Positions 9,045 through 18,348 of a stretch of 22,402 bases of DNA are shown here, one piece after another. How positions within the stretch are numbered: position 1 is the first letter of the stretch; every line of letters starts with the position of its first letter. The notes below the pieces were generated by a model. It searched no databases and was not told where the DNA came from. It saw nothing but the letters and a program-made list of their open reading frames with translations. The stretch is from Funneliformis mosseae (lineage: Eukaryota > Glomeromycota > Glomeromycetes > Glomerales > Glomeraceae): assembly GCA_910592005.1 (NCBI GenBank), contig CAJVPP010001142.1:1-22402 (forward strand). The letters run 5' to 3'. The position numbers were made by a program, and so were the translations under genes.

Positions 9045-9296
9045 TTAAATTAGTGTCCCATTTTGTGAAAATAAACCGTTATAAATAATAAAAGTAGTAC
9101 AATGATGAGTATATGGAAAACCGGTACGGTACGATTCGCCAGACCCGTACGGTACGATTATGCAGATCAGTATTTTTTCGCGGGAAATTTGAATCGTACC
9201 GTACCGGTTTTCCATTATTCTGTGCAACATGTTGCGTCGTTCAAATGATAAAGCTTTCTTCTGGGTTGCTGCACCGCTTAAACGATAGGTATCCAT
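9045..9296 (-). pseudogene. Small minus-strand frame carrying an inserted repeat
   Basis: An 83-codon minus-strand frame starts at ATG 9296 and ends at TAA 9045. Its first part, MDTYRLSGAATQKKALSFER then RNMLHRI, reads like the basic N-terminus of a protein. Transposase-associated proteins of the TTF/hAT kind can begin with a similar KRLSGAxKRK stretch, but this is a weak resemblance. The middle (about 9215-9113) is entirely the inverted-repeat element, which happens to keep the frame open. The end is YTHHCTTFIIYNGLFSQNGT. It may be a gene fragment hit by a small transposon, not a working gene. Confidence 0.3.
9113..9215. mobile_element. 103-bp miniature element with perfect 25-bp terminal inverted repeats
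   Basis: The left arm 9113-9137 (ATGGAAAACCGGTACGGTAC plus GATTC) is the exact reverse complement of the right arm 9191-9215. A third, internal copy of the core CCGTACGGTACGATTA lies at 9145-9160. The flanks are TAT on the left and TAT on the right, a possible 3-bp target duplication. There is no coding capacity. It is GC-rich compared with its surroundings, which makes it stand out as recent or selected. A reduced relative is at 6833-6863. Confidence 0.8.
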
Positions 9297-9606
9297 ATTT
9301 TTTTTCGAAATTAAGTTGCGTTAGTTAAATAATAGGTTACATTTCAAGCTCAATATTTGATTAAACAACAATTAGACATTTTCTTTGTTGTTCTCAATTA
9401 AAGTAAAACTTTTTTAACAGTTGATAAGCTATTCGTCGTATTCCGATCGTAAATGATTATTAGTCAAACTACTTCTGGAAGCAACAATGAATTTGGAAAT
9501 AAAATCTTTCTATTGCGTAAAGTCATCACAAGCTTCAAATTAATTTCAACTAGAAGGGATCGCATATTGTTATCTTAAATAATGATGTCAGATAAGTAAT
9601 TTACTT
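9297..9606. other. AT-rich stretch without a gene
   Basis: Nothing recognisable on either strand. Confidence 0.5.
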
Positions 9607-9614
9607 AAAATAAT

Positions 9615-9776
9615 TGTTAAAATGCTGGTCTTTCGATTGTTGTTAGAGATAATTACTTAAAGCAGCTCACCTTCGAAAAGCTTGAACGCATCAAGAACCG
9701 TAGAAGTTGCAAGAAAGGTCGAAAAAGTGCTGGTTTCTATAATACCACGAGAAATAAAGATCTTTATATATTGTAA
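9615..9776 (+). pseudogene. Short coding-like fragment rich in basic residues
   Basis: One plus-strand frame of about 50 codons without ATG near its start ends in a TAA at 9774-9776. It contains VVRDNYLKQLTFEKLERIKN and SCKKGRKSAGFYNTTRNKD. It reads like an exon or a fragment, with higher GC than its surroundings. No family is recognised and no splice sites tie it to a neighbour. Confidence 0.25.
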
Positions 9777-10454
9777 CAAAAACAAAGAAAAATACTAATA
9801 TTTCGGAAGAAAATACTCAAGACATGGCAACAGCGTTTACAATTTGCACATTTATTTTGGGGAAGTAAAGCAAAATTAGCGAGATAATTTTTTCATGACT
9901 ATAATTTTAATTCAATGAAATTTTAGATAATACTCAATGCATTCTTTAATTTCATTAATACTAGAACGATTTTAATCATATTAAATAGTTGATTTTTTTT
10001 TAAGAAGAGCTTGCATCTTTGAGAATTGTGTTGATTAATTGATCAACATTTCAGTAAATTCCTTCGATTGTGCAAAATATCGATCTAAATGTTACTTGAT
10101 AAGCTAGCCTATCTTCAACAGTTTGACTTTATAAGTGTAATAACTGATGAATTAGTTAAATGTTCGTGATATATCGTGATTTTCTGCGTCGAATGATGCC
10201 AGAAATCTCATGTCCATGTTGAATGACGGTCACAAAAAAATAGTGTAGTGCTAAATACACACAAATCCGCCTATTATAAAATAAAGTAAGAAAAAAATTA
10301 TTGCGGCACTTACTTTTTGTGCTCCTTTATAATTAAAAATTAACAAAATCTAAACTGAAGGTATGATTTTTTTTTTTTTTTTACACTATCTTCTCAATTA
10401 GAATGTAGCTGTTTTATCTCTAGTATGATTTAATTTAAGAAAAATATTATATTA
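9777..10454. other. Non-genic AT-rich stretch
   Basis: No supported gene. A short minus-strand run, QHGHEISGIIRRRKSRYITN near 10220-10160, reads like protein but is too short to call. Confidence 0.45.
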
Positions 10455-10612
10455 TTTTATTTTAAAAAAAAAATTATATAACGAATCGTTTAAACTGAAT
10501 TCCGTGCTGCGGTTTATTATAGAACATAAAACCCTTGAATCATCTTCTTTAACATTTCAATTGCCTGAATAAAAACTTGACTTGTAAACCTTGATAAAAT
10601 CTAAAGCCCCGT
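10455..10612 (-). pseudogene. Possible minus-strand coding fragment
   Basis: The minus-strand frame gives ALDFIKVYKSSFYSGN, a stop, then NVKEDDSRVLCSIINRSTEF. Amino-acid composition is protein-like with only one stop in about 45 codons. No family, start or splice sites were recognised. Confidence 0.22.
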
Positions 10613-10799
10613 CAATCAATCATAATGAATTTGGCAGATATTTATAAACTTTTCACATGTCGAAAATTTATTATCATAAATTATTGTAAAATCATAACAT
10701 ATTAAAAAAAAATTTATATATTTTTTTTTGCACTTTCGCAATATAATTTTCTAATACCTAAATAATACTTCAAAAAACAGGTTAGAAATCCTCAAAAAA

Positions 10800-11010
10800 A
10801 TTTTCTTTTACTTTCTAAACTTTCTCAAGGTCCTTCCTTACTTCTCAAATTTCACAACAATAACAGTCTTTACCTTCTAACATTTTATAACAAAACTTAC
10901 CTTTACCTTTTAAACTTTCATTTTTAATTCTATAAGCTTACAAATCCACCTTTACTTCTTAATATTTACAATAAAATTTACTTTAATATTCTCAAATTTC
11001 ATAACACTAC
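10800..11010. repeat. Degenerate pyrimidine-rich repeat
   Basis: Six or so diverged copies of a unit like TTTACYTTCTAAACTTTCA follow one another at about 25-45 base steps (near 10805, 10832, 10868, 10900, 10948 and 10980). The plus strand is strongly biased to C and T over purine G. It could be an old minisatellite near the left end of the adjoining transposon. Confidence 0.4.
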
Positions 11011-11230
11011 AAGGAGTTTATAATTATATGAAAGTTTCACAAGGTCATTACTCCTTTTTATATACAGAAACTTTAGAAATGAACCAATTTTATTTAACAA
11101 ATCCTTATTTTAATTCAATACAAAAAAGGAGCAATCTTTGTTAATAAAGATTCAACTTTTAATATTTTTTTTTAAAAAAACAAATACAATTTTTTAAAAA
11201 TATATAGTTAATTAATGCATTTAATTTTAG

Positions 11231-12452
11231 AGAAAAGTAAATAGTAATGATTCTTTGAAAATAAAAAAGAAAAAGAAAAGGAAAGCATTATTATCAAGTG
11301 TAATTTTGTCTGAAAAAAGTGTAGAAGAGAGTGAATCAGAAATTACAAAATGGAAAGATAATAAAATTAAACTATTTCTTAATAATATTCAAGAAAATTA
11401 TTCAGCTTAGTTAAGTGAAAATAAAACTAAATTTTATGAGGCAATGGTTAAAATATATTTACTTAATATATTAGTGAGTAAATTAAAAATAAAATTGGGA
11501 ATTTATTGCATAGATATGATTAGGGATGCTAATGGTCACAATCATAACCGGTCATAATCGTGACTGATCAGTCAAAGGCTTCTGATTGACTAGTTGACTA
11601 ACTGATTCTAACTAATTTTAACCAACTGGTTGATCAACTAATTTGAGACTGAATAACCATGTTTTTAATAGTAAAAACATTTTATATTAAAATTAACAAA
11701 ATCAAAATTTTATTTTAATTATCTATAAATTAAAATTTTGAAATTTTGAAAAAAAAATTAAAGACTGTGATAATACTGTATCACTATATAAAAATGACAA
11801 AGTAGTTTAAAAAAATATCATGCTAGTATTATTAAAGCAAAAATCAAAATTATAATATTTGGTTAAATTAAAACTTTTTATTGAGCCAAAACTGCTTAAT
11901 TATATTATTATTAACTGATCAGTTAATTAGTCATTTAAAATCAGTCAGTTATCCAGTCGGTCAGTTAAAGGCCTTTAACTGACTGTTAACTAACTATTGA
12001 CTGACTATGACCAACTATTACCATCCCTAAATATGATAGTGTAAAACATAAAAAAATCAAACAGGTATAAGTAGAATTGATTAAAAATTATATGATCATA
12101 TGAATGAAATTTTTTGGTTATAAAGAAATAACTGCATTAAGTTTTTTATTAATAATATAATAGTTAATATTGATTTAATAAATATAAAATTAGAAAAATC
12201 TGAAATAAAAAATAAAAAACAAAAATAACTCTTGATTTTTTAGGTGATACTATTTTAGTTTTAGTAATGGGTATGTCAAGAGAAAAAATATGAAAAAAAA
12301 TATGAGTTACAAGAAAAGAACTCAAAATGAAAAAGGATTTAAAAAAGCAAAAACTTAAAGTTGAAAAAATAAAAGTTTAAGCTGAAGTAGATAAACTTAA
12401 GTTATAATTAAAACATGAAAGACAATTAAAAAATTGGAATATAAATATATAA
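11231..12452 (+). pseudogene. Myb/SANT-like gene of a Harbinger-type transposon, broken
   Basis: The plus strand encodes KKKKKRKALLSSVILSEKS, then ITKWKDNKIKLFLNNIQENY, a TAG, LSENKTKFYEAMVKIYL and VSKLKIKLG up to the hAT-type insertion at 11521. After it come YDSVKHKK, NQTGISRID and KLYDHMNEIFW in shifting frames, then a lysine/glutamate-rich C-terminal coiled coil ending KHERQLKNWNINI at 12452. The Trp-plus-aliphatic spacing and the final YDHMNEIF-type helix are typical of the trihelix/SANT DNA-binding proteins carried by PIF/Harbinger transposons. Removing the insertion and one copy of its target duplication makes YDSVK continuous. Many stops and frameshifts rule out function. Confidence 0.65.
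11521..12029 (+). mobile_element. hAT-type miniature element, copy 3, complete, inside the SANT pseudogene
   Basis: This 509-bp element starts TAGGGATGCTAATGGTCAC and ends CCAACTATTACCATCCCTA. The terminal TAGGGATG is inverted at both ends. It is flanked by GATATGAT (11513-11520) and AATATGAT (12030-12037), an 8-bp duplication with one difference, as expected for hAT elements. GGTCA-like motifs cluster near both ends, probably transposase binding sites (inference). Compared with copies 1 and 2, CG dinucleotides and many GG/CC pairs have become TG, CA or AA/TT, giving GTTAACTAAC where other copies read GTTGACCGACC. Confidence 0.88.
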
Positions 12453-12520
12453 ATATATTAATAAAAAAATTACAATATATATTTTCTCATCATATTATTT
12501 CTTTTTTATTGACTTACTAA

Positions 12521-13654
12521 TTATAATGCATTATTTCTATTACTATTATTACTTTTATCAATAATATTATGTTCTTCTTTTTCTTCATCTAAATTTAATT
12601 TCTATCTTTCTTTATTAAGTTTTAAAACATTATGTAAAATAATAACACATCAGTAAAAAGAAATAAATATTTAAGTTTTTTAACAAAATATTCTTTTAAT
12701 CATGTAAATCTAGATTTTAGGTGACCAAATGTATTTTTAACTACAACTTTATGTGATAAATGCATAATATTAAATTTTTTCTTGTAAATTTAAAGATAAA
12801 TGAAAGGAGTAATACAAAATTAAGAAATAAAATATTCAGAATCATCAAGTAAAAAATTATCATTAATAATAAATTCATTTTTTTATTTATAAAAACTTGA
12901 ATTTTTATAAATCTTTGCATCATGAACAGAATCTAATCATCCAATATTATAATTAATAAATATATCCTAAAATTTACAATTTGTTGATAATGTATTGAAT
13001 AATATTTTTTCTATTAAAGTATAATTCTAGTGAATTAGAAGGTTTTTTTATTTAAAATAATATATATACTATCTATAGCATCAATAACATTTTCAAATCC
13101 TTTTATTAATTGAAAGCCTTTATGTATATAATTTCTTTTTTCTCCTTTTGGCTATTAAACAAATAAATTCTTTTATGCAATAATAGCTTTAATAATTCTT
13201 TTTATATATAAAATAACTGTTTCTTTTCCAATATCAGATTTTTAAATAAATATTAAAAATATCTGATCTACTTCTAATTCTATACAGAAAAATAACCAAT
13301 TGTAATTTCACTAGTTCTTATTTTTTTTTACTATTTGACTTGAAAATATCAAGACTTAAAATTAATTGAACTAATATTTTAAAGCTTTTTGATATTAATC
13401 TTAAAATCTTCTTAAAATATTTATTATCATAGGAAAGTAAAATTTTATTATACCAATAAGATGATTTGAAATATTATGTATTCAAGGATTATTGTATTTT
13501 TATTCTAATAATTTAAGTAAAGAAAAAGAAATAAATTATTATTTTCAGCTATACTCTCAAAATCACTATCATTTTCAGAATCATTATCACTTTCATTATT
13601 AATAATATTCTGAAAAATTTGTAAAATAAGAGTATTTTCAATATTGCGTGACAT
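12521..13654 (-). pseudogene. Harbinger-type DDE transposase pseudogene
   Basis: On the minus strand, from ATG 13654, blocks of a DDE transposase follow in shifting frames. MSRNIENTLILQIFQNI is followed by an acidic stretch, then IGKETVILYIKRIIKAIIA, PKGEKRNYIHKGFQLIKGF, NVIDAIDSIYI (first catalytic Asp retained), a YFNRKNIYSIHYQ-like segment, DSVHDAKIYKNSSFY (second Asp), NFLLDDSEYFIS, and VVVKNTFGHLKSRFTWLKEY. The last normally reads V-E-N-xFG, so the catalytic Glu is Lys here (GAA to AAA). The acidic tail NLDEEKEEHNIID leads to a TAA at 12523-12521. More than ten stops and several frameshifts are present. The gene is convergent with the SANT gene on the other strand, the usual two-gene content of PIF/Harbinger elements. 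Confidence 0.75.
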
Positions 13655-13689
13655 TTTTTTATTATATAACATTTCAATTTATAAAAATG

Positions 13690-14157
13690 CATCAAAATAG
13701 TACATCTACTTTATTCAATTTTATGTACTGAAAAATAAAAATATAATTGATTGATTACAAATGCATTAAATTTGTATTAACCAATTTTGAATACCTATAA
13801 TAGCAAAAAATTTTAAAAATTATAAAATAATAATTTAATAGTAAATATTTTATTAATAAATTTTAATATCATTCAAATAATTAATTTGACTTAATATTTA
13901 AAAAATAGAATAATTTATTATTGGTTAAAATGTTTATTATAATGTAATATTTTTTTAATCATTAATTTCTTATTCTGTAAGGTGATTTTAATAATTGAGC
14001 TCCCATTTACTAGTATTATAAGATAATTGTAAAGTTTTTATATAATTTTATATTATAATAAAGTATTTTTTAATATTATAATATTTTAAATACCAAATAA
14101 ATGAATCATAAATCTAAAAGTTCAGTAATTAAGAAATATAATTTAAAATATTATTCT
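13690..14157. other. AT-rich stretch between transposon and RING/TPR gene
   Basis: Almost pure A/T sequence with essentially no CpG. It must hold the 3' UTR of the RING/TPR gene, since the last exon ends at 14158, and the right end of the Harbinger element. No clear terminal inverted repeat could be matched by eye. Confidence 0.5.
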
Positions 14158-17100
14158 TTACAAATAGTTAAGGATTTCTTCCAATTTAAGTAAATTTTCA
14201 AATTCCTTTTTATGAAAATATTTATCTTCAAAAACTTTTGGAATATTTAAGTGTAGTTTATAAAATGATACAAATTTTCCAATTTTCATTTTTAAAGATG
14301 AAAATTGAATAAAATCTAATTTCTTTATAAAAGAAATAAATATAATTAATTAATGTTAATATTTTAAATTAATAATTTATTCAATTAGATTTAAACCTAC
14401 CATATTAATAAACCCATTCATGACTTCAATTGATGGTTGTATCCAATCACTCTCTAAAGTATTTATATATTGTGGTAAAATATATTCAGTCCAACCAAAT
14501 TCACTAAGTTTTAATAAATCTTTATATTGCAAAATATTTTTATATGGAATACTATTCTATTTTGATTAAAGAGTGTAAATTGATATTTAGTATATAAATA
14601 AATATAAATGCTATAAAGGTAATGGAACTTACTTTTTCTGTATTAATTATAAGATTTAGAGAACAATCCTTAGATGATATATCATTAATACATATTTTCC
14701 ATATAACAAAGAATCCATTAGATTTCCAAATACATGGTAATTTAGGCAAAACTATAAGCTGTAACCCACTTTTAATTTCTAATACCTTTCTAGAAAAGCT
14801 TTATAATAATAAGTAAAATTAATATTAAATAAAATATAAAATGAAAACTGTTGTAAAGTTTGAAGCTTTATAAGTAAATTTTTCATTGTATAGTATTACA
14901 GACTTTACTATTTAAGCTTATTAGATCACTTTGCATAAATTATAGTAATAAATATAATTATATTAAAAAAATTACCTAGTAAAATCCTCTTGAATAAAAG
15001 AATATTCATTATTAATATTAAGAAGATTTGAGAAAAAATAAAACTTTTTTTCTAAAAAAAAAAATATTATTAATTATATAATTTTAAATAAATAACAACT
15101 AAAAGTTTTTTTACCTTTATACATAAATGCATTAAATTTTTCAATAATTCCTAAATCAACGAACTCAATATCATTAATTTTATGATAATTATATAAATAG
15201 CTCCAAAATTTGGAATATTTTTGTAATAAGTAAATGTATGAAATATTGCTTCTATTATATTCAAACAATCTATTAAAATCTATTAATGCCATATTATACT
15301 GTTCTAATTCAATATATACTTTACATCTTATAAAAATTGAAGATATATCATTAGGTATTTGATTAATCTTTGCGATAATATTACAGTCTGTATCTTTATT
15401 ATCTTTTTTAGCTAGCAAATATTCTACATAATATAATTGTGCTTTTGCTACATTATCATTGGGGTTTAATTGTACACATTTTTCAAAATCTAATATTGAA
15501 TTACTAAAATCTTTTATTGTATAAAAAGTTAATCCCCTATAATAATATGCTAAATCATATAATGAATTTAATTGCAAAGCTTTATTAAGATCTAGTAAAG
15601 CATTATTAGTCATTCCAAGTAAATAATATATGATAGCTCTTTTGCATAAATTATAAACATTTTCTGGATCAATAACATAAGCTTTTGTAAAATATGTTAT
15701 TGCTTCATTATATCTTTCTAAATTTGCTAAAACTTCACCATAATAGCACAAAATTAATGAGTCATCCTTATTAATATCTAGCAATATATCTAATATTTTT
15801 AAAGCATTTAAGTAATATCCTTTTTTTTCATTAGCATAAACACAACACTTGAGACATAAATAATTTTTTGGATCATTTTGTAAGACAGAATTAAATATAC
15901 GAAGAGCAGCATACCAATAATGATATCCTCCACACATAAGGTAACTGAAACCAACTATTAAATTTAAATTCTTAGAATCTTCATTTTTAAGACATTCTAT
16001 TGCCTCCTCATATCTTTTTTGCCTAAAGTAGATTTCCCCACGAATATGTAGCGCAATTTGTTTTTTTGGTTTTAATATAATAGCCTTATTGAGATATAAG
16101 TGTGCTTGTTCATAATTGTTTATAGACCTGTAAGTATATGCTAAGATACATCTTATAGAATAACTTTTAGGAAATATAGTCAGAAGTTGTTGACACAAAA
16201 ATATGACTTGATCATAGTTTTTTTCTGACAATTTGCTTACAATATTCTGATATATTGGATGTTGCTTTTTTGAACTTTTGATTTGAAATATTGATTGTAA
16301 TGATATATTTGACTTTATTTTCATTGACTTATGAAGTTTATTTTTTTTGGTTAAAATAAGATCAATTTCTGATAAATTATCTGAATCACTATCGTATTGA
16401 TTCCTTTTAATTTGATCTGAATTTTCTAATTCGTGAAATGATACAAGATGCCCAGCTTCAAGAAATTGTGAGTATAAATTTTTATAAATAGTATTTTGCG
16501 ATAAATATCTGATCTCATTATCTTCAAATCTCTCTCGACATTTGGGGCATGTTTCTTGCTTTAATTTTTTTAAACTAATTAATGATATCCCATGCTGACA
16601 TTTTAAAATACATAATTGATCAGTTGGTTCACAGCTAATTGGACAAGTTATTTCATTAGCGATATGATCCAAAATATGAAAAGAATTCGATAGTTGTTCA
16701 TGATCATCTAATGTATTTTTGGGCGAGCATTTTCCTTTTCCTTTTCCCTTTGTTTCATCATCATTATTATGTAATTTAAGATCTTCAAAGTATTTTTCTT
16801 TTGCAAATACTAGTATATTTTGGAACTTTTCTGATGAATTATTATTTATTAATTTTTTTGTATATTGATCAAAATCAAGTTCTATGATTGAGAATAATTT
16901 AATATTAATGTTATATAGGTATAGCAATATCTCGATTGTTTTAAATTGAATAAAACTGCTTGGTGCTTTCTTAAGTGATTCATTTGCTAAATAGTAGCAA
17001 AGGCCATGCGTGGCGGTGCGGGAGGACGTTTTGATAAGGTCATGTGCAAGGTCCAAGATTCCAAACCATAGGGTGTGTGGTAATGCAATAGGTTCATTCC

Positions 17101-18175
17101 CAGCAAGATCGTTTATAAAACTTCTAGTATTCCTAAGAGTCATTGAAACTTTATTTGATACTTCATCGAATTTCGTTTGGGAATGCAAAATAGCCTTATC
17201 AGCAACATGATTCCATTCTCGTTCCAAGTAACTCCAAAGATATTCCATTAAGATCAATTCAGCATGTTTTTTACTAATTATCTTTTTAGAATCTTCGGAC
17301 CACTCTATAATATTATGGCGGACAATTAACATAATTCTCCAATCCACGTAATAAGATGCTACCGGATATTTGAAACTAAGTCCATGACGTAATTGAGCAA
17401 GAATTGACACGATAGTACAATTGTCATTCGGAATGATAGCTTCGGGTGCCACAACCGACAAGACGCCTGGAGTAATATTAAGGACAGCTTTAAGTATATC
17501 TTTCATTCTTCGCATAATTTCTTGAAGCCAATGTTCATCATCACGAAGACTATGTAGCGTATCCCGCAAGTGTATTAGTAAAAAATCTATATTATAATTT
17601 CGCTTTTTGATGATCTTTTCATCATCTTCATCATCGTTTTGTTGATTAAAATTACATCTAAAGTTATTCTCAAGTCCTTCTTCCATCACTTGAGTCATTT
17701 TTCTATGGATTTCCGCAAATTTTGCCAAAGAATTATAAACTTTATCCCGAAGTTCTTTAGTAAGTCGTATTGGGGAGAAGCAAATCCTTTCTAAAACTAC
17801 TATCCAAGTTCGTAACTGTAATTCTAATGCAGAAACACTTTCTTTTGAATAATAAAGATTAAAGGGTGTAGGATCGGCTAGTGCGAATAATGAATTTATT
17901 AATACTTTTGATGAAAATTCATTTTGCAAATCTTCAAAAAGTAACTTTAGGGCAAGTAAACATTTTGGTTCGTTCACCTCCTTGATAAGCTCTTTAGCCT
18001 TTTCATCTGGTGTAATGAATCCATCTTCCTCTAATTTGAGTAGGATTCGATTTCCATTTTCCTTTTTGTCTTTCAAAGACATTTCGCTCTAAAATGTTTC
18101 AAATAGAAGTCATTATTATTTTTTTTTTTTTACAAAATCAACTATTTTTTTTACCTGTTTAGAATTTCCTTCCAT
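14158..18175 (-). CDS. RING-like/TPR repeat protein, six exons
   Basis: Proposed exons on the minus strand: 18175-18155, 18088-15115, 15051-14976, 14789-14633, 14556-14401 and 14322-14158. All introns are GT-AG (66, 63, 186, 76 and 78 nt) and the phases match, giving 3549 nt or 1182 residues. The large exon alone would stop at 15074 by reading into an intron. Counting from the ATG at 18082, residues 1-450 are helical and of unknown family, with an acidic patch near 150. A RING-like finger lies at 480-515 (C480, C484, C495, H497, C512, C515). About nine TPR repeats cover 608-946, for example SIRCILAYTYRSINNYEQAH and YYGEVLANLERYNEAITYF. The later exons add VLEIKSGLQLIVLPKLPCIW, then SEFGWTEYILPQYINTLESD, then LKMKIGKFVSFYKLHLNIPK and the end KLEEILNYL. 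The mix suggests a cytosolic adaptor, possibly linked to ubiquitin, but the RING lacks its middle ligand pair. The first small exon is less certain, and 18082 is the alternative start. Confidence 0.85.
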
Positions 18176-18202
18176 AACTGATAAAATTAATTTTGGCGAT
18201 AA

Positions 18203-18348
18203 CTTTATATGCTTTGAAGTAACGTGTTACAAATTACAAATATTAATTATTTTTCTTGAATTTAATTTGACGCTGCAACGTGTTACTATGCGATTTCGAA
18301 AATTATCCATTACCCCAGTATCACCACCAAAAATTCTACCCCCACGTG
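18203..18348 (-). promoter_or_regulatory. Putative promoter of the RING/TPR gene
   Basis: On the minus strand TATAAAG lies at 18209-18203, about 28 bases before the ATG at 18175. Two identical decamers GTAACACGTT lie upstream, at 18230-18221 and 18286-18277, 56 bases apart. A palindromic CACGTG follows at 18343-18348. The closeness of the TATA box to the first ATG leaves a very short leader, which would also fit a start at 18082 with an intron in the 5' UTR. Confidence 0.4.

Noticed and set aside
9113..9328. Plus-strand frame of 71 codons
   Set aside because: Its first half is the inverted-repeat element, and the rest is antisense to the more protein-like minus-strand frame.
12741..12923. 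Minus-strand frame of 60 codons
   Set aside because: It lies within the transposase pseudogene in the wrong frame. The neighbouring frame gives DSVHDAKIYKNSSFY and fits the family.
14552..14749. Minus-strand frame of 65 codons treated as a separate gene
   Set aside because: It is an internal exon of the RING/TPR gene (14789-14633) read on into the following intron.
14622..14816. Plus-strand frame of 64 codons
   Set aside because: Antisense to an exon of the RING/TPR gene.
17010..17210. Plus-strand frame of 66 codons
   Set aside because: Antisense to the large exon of the RING/TPR gene.
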